Virus record (IMG/VR): IMGVR_UViG_3300047562_003189
Coordinates: 1 to 29,886 of that record
Strand: one strand, 5' to 3'
DNA: 29,886 nt
DNA from: a virus
In this document: positions 1 to 7,615 of the stretch, in pieces
How the letters are laid out: every line of letters begins with the position of its first letter
Position numbering within the stretch: position 1 is the first letter of the stretch
Notes under the pieces: generated by a model
Told to the model about the DNA's origin: nothing
The model's database searches: none
The model's input: only the letters and a program-made list of their open reading frames with translations
Program-made: the position numbers and the translations under genes

Positions 1-795
1 GTACCAGTCAGCAATAGAAGAAACTGTCGCGGTTCCTGTAGTAATTCCAGAATTATTAACAAATGATACTGTAGAAGCATTTCTGAAGGCAGCAAAAGTT
101 GTACCTTCTGCATAATCAATCTGGGTTTCAGTACCAGCTGAAGAAACTCTTGAAGTAATTTTTACATCGATCGTGCTATTTCCATTTGCTGAAGTAGTAA
201 CTCCAGTAATGATTCCCTTTAGATATCCAGTAAATGATGAAGTTGATCCAGAACCAGCAATCGTTGTTGAAATTCCTGCAGTAACACCATATCCGATTAC
301 TGCGCCCAGATTACCTAAATCTGTTGTAGAAATTCCAAGTGTTTGATCTGCTAAACCATCAATAACACAGACCTTCAAATTATTTGCCCAAGTTCCTGGG
401 TTCTTTGCAGCAAAAGTAAAATTACCTGCTTCTGAATGCTCCTGAATATAATCATCATAATTAGTAATCTGGAGTGAAGCAGTTGAAGCAACTCCTACTC
501 CAGCATTAGCATTATTTAAAGTAGTTCCACCAGTTCTAACAACTTTAAGAACTCCTCCATATGAAAGGTAGGATGATGCGCTCATCCAGTACTCATACTG
601 TTCATCAGTCGATTGTGGTTTTCCAAATACACTAATTAAATCTCGTTCTGTTGCAATATCAATTGGGTAATCAACTGGTCCAATTGGAAAGGGTCCAGCA
701 ATCGCTCCAATATTATCTAAAACATTATCAGCTCTTCCTACAGTTAAGTCAACTTCTCTGACGAGTACGCCTGGAGATAATTGAGGAGTCGCCAT
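1..795 (-). CDS. gp18: gp18 tail sheath protein, N-terminal part (3' end cut by window)
   Basis: This reading frame starts at ATG 795-793 and stays open to base 1, giving 265 residues that begin MATPQLSPGVLVREVDLT. That start, followed by a region with AGPFPIGPVD, matches the usual N-terminus of T4-type contractile tail sheath proteins. These polymerise around the tail tube and contract at infection. A strong Shine-Dalgarno GGAG (complement of 802-805) lies six bases before the ATG, and an AATAAATA late-promoter motif is further upstream. The position directly after gp17 and a small gene matches T4 order 17-18. Residues after about 110 are Ser/Thr/Gly-rich (for example GIGYGVTAGISTTIAGSGST-like stretches), which suggests the variable outer domain. 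T4 gp18 has 659 residues, so well over half is probably outside the window. The identification rests on the N-terminal motif and synteny. Confidence 0.9.
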   Translation of the reverse strand, partial: MATPQLSPGVLVREVDLTVGRADNVLDNIGAIAGPFPIGPVDYPIDIATERDLISVFGKPQSTDEQYEYWMSASSYLSYGGVLKVVRTGGTTLNNANAGVGVASTASLQITNYDDYIQEHSEAGNFTFAAKNPGTWANNLKVCVIDGLADQTLGISTTDLGNLGAVIGYGVTAGISTTIAGSGSTSSFTGYLKGIITGVTTSANGNSTIDVKITSRVSSAGTETQIDYAEGTTFAAFRNASTVSFVNNSGITTGTATVSSIADWY

Positions 796-829
796 GTTTT
801 TCTCCGTAAATCTCAGTTTATCTAAAAAA

Positions 830-837
830 TATTTATT
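830..837 (-). promoter_or_regulatory. T4-type late promoter upstream of gp18
   Basis: The minus strand reads AATAAATA, matching the T4-like late promoter form NATAAATA. It lies in the 81-base gap between the small zinc protein gene and gp18. If initiation follows the T4 rule (about six bases after the motif), the transcript would start near 824. That leaves a leader of about 29 bases containing the GGAG ribosome site at 802-805. Sheath is a high-copy protein, so its own late promoter makes sense. The rest of the 796-876 gap shows a T-run on the minus strand but no convincing hairpin. Confidence 0.6.
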
Positions 838-876
838 AAAAAAACACTTTACGTAGGGGAAATAGGACGTGAATGT

Positions 877-1110
877 CTACCAATCTGGATATTCAAAAAA
901 TTCCTTACCTTTAGAGTGCTTTTTGCTACTTTTTATGACTCTATTTACTGTACATTCTTTGCATTCGTAAGAATATGAAGACGCTACAGGACCCCTATCT
1001 TTGCGGGTTCTGTAAAAACCATCTATTAAATTCTTAATTTCGCCACAAACTCTACACTTTCTATCCGTTAAAAGCAAATGACCTAAATTTATTTGCTTAT
1101 CTAAATCCAT
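877..1110 (-). CDS. Small two-CxxC (probable zinc-binding) protein between gp17 and gp18
   Basis: This 77-residue protein has the ATG at 1110-1108 as its preferred start. The stop codon of gp17 (TAA, 1112-1110) overlaps this ATG by one base (TAATG), typical of translational coupling. An in-frame GTG at 1125 would add five residues but has no better support. Two pairs of cysteines, C19-x2-C22 (CRVCGEIK) and C50-x2-C53 (CKEC), are separated by a basic Phe/Tyr/Arg-rich stretch (GFYRTRKDRG). This is the pattern of a zinc-binding knuckle as in the N-terminal part of endonuclease VII or HNH-like phage proteins. No catalytic nuclease core follows, so nuclease activity is not supported. Similar small genes occur next to gp17 in marine T4-like phages (from memory). 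Its function is unknown; a role in packaging or nucleic-acid binding is inferred from position only. Confidence 0.75.
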   Translation of the reverse strand: MDLDKQINLGHLLLTDRKCRVCGEIKNLIDGFYRTRKDRGPVASSYSYECKECTVNRVIKSSKKHSKGKEFFEYPDW

Positions 1111-2756
1111 TACATATATTCCCACATATATGAACGGTCACCATATTCATCAACAAACCATCTATCTCCATCCTTATCGATAAAACTATCAGTATCTAAC
1201 CCATCAGAAACAAATCCAAAAGGAGCCATATCCTGTTCTATCTGATTTCTTTGTTCTTCATACAGTCGTTTTCTTACATCTTGATCCGTAAGTTCTTTAA
1301 AATAGTCTTGGGCAACTAACCAGGCGTAAATAACCAAACACATAGCAAGGTCATCATTGCACCCTTCTTCAGCTTCAAATGAGTTGTGCTTTTGAATAAA
1401 GGTTGTAAGTTCACTTATAATCTCATAATCATTCAATAATAGTTTACTTTCCTCAATCATTGTCTTAAGGTTAAGACAACCAACTTTTTTTACCGTTTTT
1501 GACATTTTAACGCCGAGTTGGGTCTTCTTTCCAGAAAATCCTTGTCCAACTATCTGCCCCGCTCTACCTCTCATTGAACACATTAAAAGATTATTATATT
1601 CAAGATCATATTGAAGGATACTAGCTACTTGATCCCCAACATCATTTACTTCACATAAAACGTATGCATTATTATACGCCGTTGCTGTTTCGTGGATAAT
1701 ACTTGGAAAAAGCATTGGTTTTATTTCATTGTTTCTATACTTGGCGACAACTTTATGAGGAAACTGTGTAATGTCCACCACAGTGAATGCTGAATAGTCA
1801 TTTCCTACACCTCTAGCAACGTCTACAGTTATGAGATAATCATTATTTTGCACTGGGTCAAAGTAAACGTCTAAACCCGCGCTACGGGTCTTAGGGTGGT
1901 CATACACAAGTGTTCTTAGTTTAGATGGTGCGATTAATGTATCTACAGATCCTAGAAATTCGCATTCAAACTCAACCTTAAATTGTTGTTCACTCGTATT
2001 TGCTATTGTTTGTATTTTCCATTCTTCATCCCTTCCTGGAACTTCGCTCCAGTGAACGTCTGTGTAAATATATTCATTTTTTCCTTTTTCTGCATCATGC
2101 CACATACGGTAGAAATGATTCATACCGTGTGGCGTTGATACAATAATTACCTTTGTGTTTTTACCAGAAGTGATAGTAGGATAAACAGATGCAAAGAATG
2201 AATCGGCAATATGATTTGGAACGAATGCAAATTCGTCCAAAAATAAAATATTGAAAGACATTCCTCGAACAGCAGATGCTGATGTTGATGCTGCTAAAAT
2301 TTTAGATCCATTTTCAAGTTCAAGAGAACCTTTATTCCAAGAAATAATACCTTGCTGCATCCACTTAGGTAAATTTTCATAAGCAGTTTGTAATCTATCT
2401 AAGAGTTCCCTTGCGGTTGCTGCTTTGTTTGCAAGAATACCGATATTTACGTTATCATTAAAAACTGCATAATGCAACAAAAAGGAAACTACTGTTGTAG
2501 ATTTTCCAGTCTGTCTGGGCATCTTACAAATATTAAATCTATGCTCATGAAAACGATTAACAAGTTTTTCTTGAAATGGATACAATTGAAAGGGTTGTAG
2601 TCCATGATCAAGAGTAACAATCTTCACATAATTTTTAGCAAAATATACGGGGTCATCTTTACACTTAACAAATTCTAAAATTTGCTCTTCAGTAAATTCA
2701 ATTGGCGTATTTGCTTTTTTTAATAACGGATTGCCAAGATATACATCATTTGACAT
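1110..2756 (-). CDS. gp17: gp17 terminase large subunit (DNA packaging ATPase and nuclease)
   Basis: This 548-residue protein is the motor that pumps DNA into the prohead and cuts concatemers at headful. T4 gp17 has 610 residues. The ATPase half shows Walker A PRQTGKST (80-87), Walker B ILFLDE (170-175, catalytic E175) and the coupling motif IIVSTPHG (204-211). The RNase H-like nuclease half shows VDVARG (D312), an acidic strand VLCEVND (E369) and NDDLAMCL (D468/D469), matching the three-acid metal site of the family. All key residues are present, so it should be active. The start ATG at 2756 has AGAGG (complement of 2764-2768) seven to eight bases upstream. The gene lies 20 bases after the 643-residue mosaic protein and overlaps the following small gene by one base. 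It presumably works with gp16, encoded one gene upstream. No intron or frameshift is seen. Confidence 0.97.
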   Translation of the reverse strand: MSNDVYLGNPLLKKANTPIEFTEEQILEFVKCKDDPVYFAKNYVKIVTLDHGLQPFQLYPFQEKLVNRFHEHRFNICKMPRQTGKSTTVVSFLLHYAVFNDNVNIGILANKAATARELLDRLQTAYENLPKWMQQGIISWNKGSLELENGSKILAASTSASAVRGMSFNILFLDEFAFVPNHIADSFFASVYPTITSGKNTKVIIVSTPHGMNHFYRMWHDAEKGKNEYIYTDVHWSEVPGRDEEWKIQTIANTSEQQFKVEFECEFLGSVDTLIAPSKLRTLVYDHPKTRSAGLDVYFDPVQNNDYLITVDVARGVGNDYSAFTVVDITQFPHKVVAKYRNNEIKPMLFPSIIHETATAYNNAYVLCEVNDVGDQVASILQYDLEYNNLLMCSMRGRAGQIVGQGFSGKKTQLGVKMSKTVKKVGCLNLKTMIEESKLLLNDYEIISELTTFIQKHNSFEAEEGCNDDLAMCLVIYAWLVAQDYFKELTDQDVRKRLYEEQRNQIEQDMAPFGFVSDGLDTDSFIDKDGDRWFVDEYGDRSYMWEYM

Positions 2757-2776
2757 AATAAAACCTCTAAATTAAC

Positions 2777-4708
2777 TTACCATTTAACTTTGTCTGCCCA
2801 ATAAGCAGCAGACATTTTTCCTTTCGCAATGTTCTTGGCGTGTCTGGTTTGGAACCTATGACGACGACTTGCATATTCTTTAGACTCACCCTTTTTCTTT
2901 GGAGAACCTTTGACTCCCAATTGTCCGAAACGAATAAGTTTTTCTTTTCCACCTTCACACGCTTTTACAACGTGAGATTTTCCAGTTTCTCCTGAACCAT
3001 GTGCTTCTGCTTTTGGCTTATTGCACTTCATTTCAGACTTTTTTGCTTCCAATATTTCAACCTCTTCTCCCATTGGCTTTATATAATTTTTATTAAATCC
3101 CGGTTTAGGTGAGGAACCTCCTTTAGGTCCACAAGGTTGAATAAATGGCTGTCCTGGTTGAATCTGTGAAATAGAATGATAAATTACGACGCACCCAGGA
3201 TAAACTTTCTGGAGTTCATCGTTAATTTCCTTACGTGTTGGTAGTTTAACCTGAGGGAAAAATATTTTAAAAGAATAGTATTTTGCTCTCCAAGATAGAG
3301 TAACTGCGATTACATTTCCAACTTGAGATTGAAGTCTAACTGCTTCCGTCACTTGGGATTTAAATCCTTTGATTGGTTCTGGTTTAATAATATCCACCAC
3401 TTCGGCAAAAGTATTTCCGTTCAAATCTTCTATGGTTTGTTCTGGAACTACTATTTTTTTGGATTTTGTCTTTTTGGGGGAATGGGAACAACCACAATTT
3501 TCTAAGATTTCTTGAGTTATTGTATCTACAAGTGAAATATCATATCCGGCATTTATATTTCTAATAGCAGTGTCGCCCTTTCTTACTAATGGTATTTTTG
3601 GTTCTTTCCTTTTTGTTTGAGCGGCGGATCGTTCCCCTTCAGTAGATCCTTGTATGGAAAGTGTTCTAATTCCTTTTGAACGCTTAGACTTTCTAATATC
3701 TTTGGGGTCTACTTCAAAACTTAGTCCTTCTTCCATTTCACCACTTGCAATGTAATCTGCAGCAGTATCAATATAATCAGCCGCCTTAGTAATTTTAGAC
3801 TGAACCCACGCTTCAAGGTCGCCTTCACCTTTACCAACTTTTGCTTTAAGTCTTTTTACTGCATCTTCAATTGTTTTAAGTTCTGATCTCGCCATTGAAT
3901 ATTCTTCATCTTTCACAGAAACTCTATCCCAAGCCTTTTCTCCATAAGAACATTCAGATCTAGTTTCTCTTTTATTGCATAATGGACAATATCTTTCTTC
4001 TTCGTGCATGGTTTCCTCCGATTTAGTTCCCCAGTTTGCAGCACCAACTTTACGGCATTTAACAAGTGCTCCAGAAGCATATGCACTTGGCCAAATATCA
4101 TAACGAGACTTTACTTTATGATAACAAGCATCCTTTTTCGCAGACTTTTTCTTTTCTTGTAAATCCATCTCTTCAGTCCTTACATTAGTTGGTTTTGCTG
4201 CACCAGTTTTTTCTGGTTGATTTGGATCCTTTCTATTTTTTCTCTTGAACGCTTTTTCTTCCTGTTCTGGAGACAATTCTGCAGACATTTTAGAGCTTCC
4301 ACATTTTGGTGTAGAAGTTTGTCCTTCTTGACGAGCACAAGGAGCACCAGCAAAAGGACCGCCAAGTTGAACCCATCCCTTTACCTTTCTACCCGTTTTA
4401 GGGTCAGTTCCACTAGACTTTTTAAACCAATCTCTAAGGGTTTCATCCCCAGATTTAGTTTCTTCTTTTACATCTTTAAACTTTTTGTGATGCTTTTTAG
4501 CATCCGCCTCCATTTTTTTCAAACGAGTGTAATAATCTGGTATTTCGTCTAAATGCTGAAGGGCAATATCTCTAGCAAGTTCGTGGTCTTTTGTATGTTC
4601 GTGCTCAATAGGTTCTCCCATATCAAGTTGCTTTTGTATGAAAGAAACATCAAGACGATGCTTCTTTGCAATTTGCTCCACAGTTTTATGAGATTTGAGT
4701 TTATTCAT
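2777..4708 (-). CDS. 643-residue mosaic basic/cysteine protein between gp16 and gp17 (DUF5661/DUF5872-like modules)
   Basis: Function unknown. The protein is a chain of short modules. Residues 31-67 (GEPIEHEHT then PDYYTRLKKME) resemble DUF5661. Residues 92-141 (RDWF, GWVQLGGPFAGAPCAR, TPKCGSSKM) and 191-227 (ACYHKVKSRY, WPSAYASGALVKCRKVGA, NWG) resemble the short DUF5872-type segments found in phages and large DNA viruses. Residues 237-259 hold CPLC and a further Cys (ERYCPLCNKRETRSECSYG), a possible metal knuckle. Residues 273-323 are a helical ARSELKTIEDAVKRL region. Residues 400-408 contain CGC. Residues 463-522 form a beta-rich domain (VIAVTLSWRAKYYSF; EINDELQKVYPGCVVIYH). Residues 592-643 are very basic and end MSAAYWADKVKW. 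The whole is rich in Lys/Arg. T4 has no gene here: 16 and 17 adjoin. Location suggests a role in packaging or the head interior; that is inference. Domain names are from memory. Confidence 0.85.
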   Translation of the reverse strand: MNKLKSHKTVEQIAKKHRLDVSFIQKQLDMGEPIEHEHTKDHELARDIALQHLDEIPDYYTRLKKMEADAKKHHKKFKDVKEETKSGDETLRDWFKKSSGTDPKTGRKVKGWVQLGGPFAGAPCARQEGQTSTPKCGSSKMSAELSPEQEEKAFKRKNRKDPNQPEKTGAAKPTNVRTEEMDLQEKKKSAKKDACYHKVKSRYDIWPSAYASGALVKCRKVGAANWGTKSEETMHEEERYCPLCNKRETRSECSYGEKAWDRVSVKDEEYSMARSELKTIEDAVKRLKAKVGKGEGDLEAWVQSKITKAADYIDTAADYIASGEMEEGLSFEVDPKDIRKSKRSKGIRTLSIQGSTEGERSAAQTKRKEPKIPLVRKGDTAIRNINAGYDISLVDTITQEILENCGCSHSPKKTKSKKIVVPEQTIEDLNGNTFAEVVDIIKPEPIKGFKSQVTEAVRLQSQVGNVIAVTLSWRAKYYSFKIFFPQVKLPTRKEINDELQKVYPGCVVIYHSISQIQPGQPFIQPCGPKGGSSPKPGFNKNYIKPMGEEVEILEAKKSEMKCNKPKAEAHGSGETGKSHVVKACEGGKEKLIRFGQLGVKGSPKKKGESKEYASRRHRFQTRHAKNIAKGKMSAAYWADKVKW

Positions 4709-4725
4709 TGATAAAATAGAACCTC

Positions 4726-4733
4726 TATTTATT
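4726..4733 (-). promoter_or_regulatory. T4-type late promoter upstream of the 643-residue gene
   Basis: The minus strand reads AATAAATA inside a longer AATAATAAATAAATA run that begins at the gp16 stop codon (4738-4736). The motif ends 18 bases from the ATG at 4708. A T4-style start would be near 4720, leaving a leader of about 12 bases. That leader would exclude the upstream GAGG (4722-4725), so the promoter-derived transcript would lack an obvious ribosome site. The AT-rich setting makes chance occurrence possible. Confidence 0.45.
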
Positions 4734-4735
4734 TA

Positions 4736-5167
4736 TTATTCAGTTGGTTCTTGAGTTTGCTGTTTTAAAAGTTTTGCAAGTTCTGCAGTAGATCCAACAA
4801 AAAGGGCATTATTTACAGTTGTTGGTCCTTTTGTTGTTTCTTCTTCTACATCTTTTTTAATCTTATGTAAAGCCATAAGTTTTTCTGCTATTTCACTTGT
4901 ATTTTTTATTAATTGACCGGCAACTTCATAAGCACGAGGCATTTCACTTTCCTGCGCTAACTCAAGAATACCATTAATAGCTTCCTGTCCTTTTTCCACA
5001 AGAGAGTATAAATTTCCTCTTGCATATTCATAATCCTTTTTAATATCATCAGACGCAGACGCATACTTTTCTATTTTCTCAGTAATTTCTTCCGCTTTTA
5101 CTGGTATAATTTCTCCCTCCACATTAAAAGTATCGTTAAGCTTATCGAAATTTTTAGTCATTTTCAT
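4736..5167 (-). CDS. gp16: gp16 terminase small subunit
   Basis: This 143-residue helical protein is the regulatory, DNA-recognising partner of gp17 during packaging (T4 gp16 has 164 residues). The diagnostic segment NNALFVGSTAEL (119-130) is nearly identical to NNAIFVGTTAEL in T4 gp16. The preceding part (YEYARGNLYSLVEKGQEAI, then ELAQESEMPRAYEVAGQLI) follows T4 gp16 closely. The N-terminus is acidic and low in complexity, as in the family. The start ATG (5167-5165) overlaps the gp15 stop as ATGA, and GGAG (complement of 5175-5178) lies seven bases upstream. A second in-frame ATG two codons downstream is possible. Translational coupling with gp15 is likely. The next gene downstream is the mosaic protein rather than gp17. 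Confidence 0.95.
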   Translation of the reverse strand: MKMTKNFDKLNDTFNVEGEIIPVKAEEITEKIEKYASASDDIKKDYEYARGNLYSLVEKGQEAINGILELAQESEMPRAYEVAGQLIKNTSEIAEKLMALHKIKKDVEEETTKGPTTVNNALFVGSTAELAKLLKQQTQEPTE

Positions 5168-6165
5168 GAATTAACTCCACTAAATCCAAAGTCATCGCCG
5201 TCTTCAATCAATAGATTATCTGCAGAGGTTATTGATTTTACTTCTGCTCCAGACAAATGCGGAGTAATATTAGTTCCATCTCTTCCCCTATCAACAGTAA
5301 TAGTATTTCCTGCTTTTGATTTTACATATACCTCCTCGCCCTCAATATCCAAATAAGTATTCACTAAAATAGAAGACGCATCATTTACAGGTATTATTAT
5401 GTCTTCGACCCCAATATCTTTTGTAATATTTGTAACTATTGTTCCAGTATAATTTTTAATTGCCCTCGGTTCTGCTGAATAAACTATTTCTCTAGTAGGT
5501 GTATTTGTAGTATCTCCAGTAATATATCCAATAGTAGTCTTCTTGATAATATCCTTGGTTGCAGAAGAAATAGGACCAAAAAGATAAGTTTTAACTGTAA
5601 ATCTTAATGTATAAATTAAGACTCTCCTTGTCGTAAAGTTCCCTTCATAATCATCCTGCATAGTAATGTTTTCAAGAACAACAGGAACGTCTCTCTTTTC
5701 GTTAATACTATCAACCAATTCAACGGTCATAGTATATGCTGGTTGAAAATATGGTAAAATTTGCTCCACAATTTGTAATGCGTCATCATTCAACTTAGAC
5801 ATAATACTAAGTTCAAACTGCATATTATATGGAACGGGTAAATATGATTTTTTTGTCTCCTTTCCATCAACTACAGATTTTGCAGTGAATGTTTGTGTAG
5901 TTGATGATTTTCTACCTGGATCGTATGTTAAACCAGTAAATTCAAACGACATTCTTGGTAATGTTATTTGAACCGGTTTATTTAAATCGGGAGATTGCTC
6001 TAATCTAGCTAGAAATTTTTGAGTTGGACCATACGCCAAAGGAACTTTTATCACACTTGTCACATCCCCACTATTATTAAAGTGTTTAATGTTTATTTCA
6101 TTAAACAAAGAACCAAAAGCAATTACGGTTCTTCTTAAAATTTCGTGATAAAAGTACTCAAACAT
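5164..6165 (-). CDS. gp15: gp15 tail sheath stabiliser / tail terminator
   Basis: This 333-residue protein caps the finished tail and contacts the neck in T4-type phages (T4 gp15 has 272 residues). The N-terminus MFEYFYHEILRRTVIAFGSL parallels T4 gp15 (MFGYFYNSSFRR...). The segments VPLAYGPTQKFLARL and LPRMSFEF also follow the family. Residues 251-333 are an extra C-terminal tail with the pattern IIPV, IEGEEVYV, NTITVDRGRDGT, HLSGAEV. A similar pattern occurs in the gp7-like protein, so this looks like an added module. The start ATG at 6165 has AAAGG (complement of 6174-6178) about eight bases upstream. It lies 43 bases after gp14 and overlaps gp16 by four bases (ATGA). No cysteine clusters or membrane segments are seen. 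Confidence 0.93.
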   Translation of the reverse strand: MFEYFYHEILRRTVIAFGSLFNEINIKHFNNSGDVTSVIKVPLAYGPTQKFLARLEQSPDLNKPVQITLPRMSFEFTGLTYDPGRKSSTTQTFTAKSVVDGKETKKSYLPVPYNMQFELSIMSKLNDDALQIVEQILPYFQPAYTMTVELVDSINEKRDVPVVLENITMQDDYEGNFTTRRVLIYTLRFTVKTYLFGPISSATKDIIKKTTIGYITGDTTNTPTREIVYSAEPRAIKNYTGTIVTNITKDIGVEDIIIPVNDASSILVNTYLDIEGEEVYVKSKAGNTITVDRGRDGTNITPHLSGAEVKSITSADNLLIEDGDDFGFSGVNS

Positions 6166-6205
6166 TTTATTGACCTTTGAATATTATTTTAATCATAATA
6201 AAATA

Positions 6206-6212
6206 TATTTAG
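6206..6212 (-). promoter_or_regulatory. Possible weak late-promoter-like motif upstream of gp15
   Basis: The minus strand reads CTAAATA, overlapping the gp14 stop codon (6211-6209). It differs from NATAAATA by lacking the first AT pair. It lies 41 bases from the gp15 ATG in a gap that is almost pure A/T, so chance is a real alternative. A CTAAATA form has been discussed for cyanophage late genes, from memory only. Confidence 0.25.
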
Positions 6213-7612
6213 GGCATTCCAAATGGATTTACCTCACTGAAGTCTATAATCTCATTTGCTTCAATCTCTATCTCCTCATTATTGGTAAATCCATCCTTAA
6301 CGGCAAATACATCAACTTTTCTTAAGGAGTAAGAAGCATTTGAGGTGGAACCAACAATATTTTCGCCAGAAATAAATTCCCCATTTACATTCGATACCTC
6401 TAAAATATTTGTGACCGAATTCCAAGACCTAACTCTTCCAGTAGTTCCACTTTGGGAACCAGAAACAACTTCATTGAATATAAAGGTCCCCATTCCGCCA
6501 ACATTTGGTGATTGTATCACTATTGTTGGGGCAACATTATAACCTAATCCTGCATTGGTTATATTTATTTGCGTGATAGTTCCTGCAGTAGAAACAACTG
6601 CTGTAGCTGCTGCAGAAACTGAAGATATTCCAGTAAATGTAATTGTGGGTGGCGTTACATATCCAGATCCAGAATTTGTAAGGGTAATTACACCAATAAT
6701 TCCGTCCCCAATTACTGCCGTTGCAGTTGCACCACTTCCTCCCCCACCAATAAATCTAACTCCTGGGGTAACAGTGTATCCATATCCTGGATTAACTATT
6801 TCTACAGACTGAACAGATTGCGCAGAAGGGTTTGTATTATTATTACATACGACTATTCCGCCAATCATCTTAGCAGTTGCGGTTGCAGTTACTCCCCCAG
6901 CAGGTGCAGATGAAATTCCTACTGTAGGAACACTGGTATATCCACCACCTCGATTTGTGACGGTTATATATCTAATACCGCCATTTACAATCTGAGTTGT
7001 TGCTTGTGCGGTAATACCTGCCCCAACCATAACAAGTTTTTGGACAACCCCAATAGCAACAGAATCTTCTCCAGTTCCACTGATATTATCATCAATATTT
7101 TCAATACTAGTATCAATAATCTCGTCTTCATATCTAAACAATTCACATTTCAACTCATAAGTATAATTTCCTTGTAGTTGATAGAATGGCTTTTCGTGCT
7201 CTACGTATTTTATTTCAAATAAACGGTCCCCTAAAGGAAAATAAACTAAATCCCCTTCTTTTGGTCTAGTAGATAATTTAACGTCTGGTTGATTAGTAAT
7301 TAAAGGAGAAATATAAGTTTCAAACCTCTCTCTTGATATTGTTAGAGTCAGTTCATTTAATGCTTGAATACCAAATTTAGAAAGTATTGTTGGATTGTCT
7401 CCATATCCGTCATAAGAATCTAAATACGCTTCTAATGGATATGCCGCATTAAATTTAGATTCTATTAATTCTCTTATTACCGTTTTTTCTGTTATATATT
7501 TTCTTGGAAGATAATAAATTTCAACACCATACATCCTAAGCTGTTCATTTATTAAATCTTGTATAAGACCTTGTTCTGTTTTAGAACCCTGAAGAAAAAA
7601 TGGATTTAACAT
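6209..7612 (-). CDS. gp14: gp14 neck protein with inserted Gly-Tyr repeat domain
   Basis: This 467-residue neck (head-completion) protein joins head and tail together with gp13. T4 gp14 has 256 residues. N-terminal segments match T4 gp14: MYGVEIYYLPRKYI (T4 has MRGVECYYVPREYV), YLDSYDGYGDNPTILSKFGIQ-like text, and EGDLVYFPLGDRLFEIKYVE followed by PFYQL. The last residues (NPFGMP) recall the Pro-Phe end of T4 gp14 (SPFDNDFMD). Between them, roughly residues 190-410 have no T4 counterpart. They hold four copies of a beta-repeat of the form ITNxGxGYxxxPTIxI, then a segment SGTTGRVRSWNSVTNILEVS. The start ATG at 7612 is three bases from the gp13 stop with only a weak ribosome site, so coupling with gp13 is likely. 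Confidence 0.93.
   Translation of the reverse strand: MLNPFFLQGSKTEQGLIQDLINEQLRMYGVEIYYLPRKYITEKTVIRELIESKFNAAYPLEAYLDSYDGYGDNPTILSKFGIQALNELTLTISRERFETYISPLITNQPDVKLSTRPKEGDLVYFPLGDRLFEIKYVEHEKPFYQLQGNYTYELKCELFRYEDEIIDTSIENIDDNISGTGEDSVAIGVVQKLVMVGAGITAQATTQIVNGGIRYITVTNRGGGYTSVPTVGISSAPAGGVTATATAKMIGGIVVCNNNTNPSAQSVQSVEIVNPGYGYTVTPGVRFIGGGGSGATATAVIGDGIIGVITLTNSGSGYVTPPTITFTGISSVSAAATAVVSTAGTITQINITNAGLGYNVAPTIVIQSPNVGGMGTFIFNEVVSGSQSGTTGRVRSWNSVTNILEVSNVNGEFISGENIVGSTSNASYSLRKVDVFAVKDGFTNNEEIEIEANEIIDFSEVNPFGMP
6500..6985 (-). repeat. Four tandem Gly-Tyr beta-repeats inside gp14
   Basis: Four copies of the same protein motif are encoded here: VTNRGGGYTSVPTVGI (near 6975), IVNPGYGYTVTPGVRF (near 6800), LTNSGSGYVTPPTITF (near 6690) and ITNAGLGYNVAPTIVI (near 6570). 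They are separated by Ala/Gly-rich links such as ATATAVIGDG and AATAVVSTAGTI. Spacing between copies is about 40-55 residues. The same motif recurs in gp7, gp8 and the DUF4815 protein. Confidence 0.8.
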
Positions 7613-7615
7613 AAT

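Noticed and set aside
838-876. Possible intrinsic terminator before gp18
   Set aside because: There is a minus-strand T-run (complement of 839-845), but the preceding CACGT...ACGTAAAGTG pairing has a large bulge and only a few base pairs, so I do not call it.
3323-4552. Open frames on the plus strand and other minus frames within the 643-residue gene
   Set aside because: They are Phe/Ser- or Lys/Leu-rich mirror images of the Lys-rich gene, with no ribosome sites or recognisable motifs.
6185-6205. Inverted repeat TATTTTA/TAAAATA in the gp15-gp14 gap
   Set aside because: It has only seven A/T pairs around a seven-base loop in a nearly pure A/T gap; such a stem is weak and expected by chance.
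6345-6812. Plus-strand open frames opposite the gp14 repeats
   Set aside because: They are Pro/Val/Thr-rich complements of the Gly-Tyr repeats and lie wholly within gp14.
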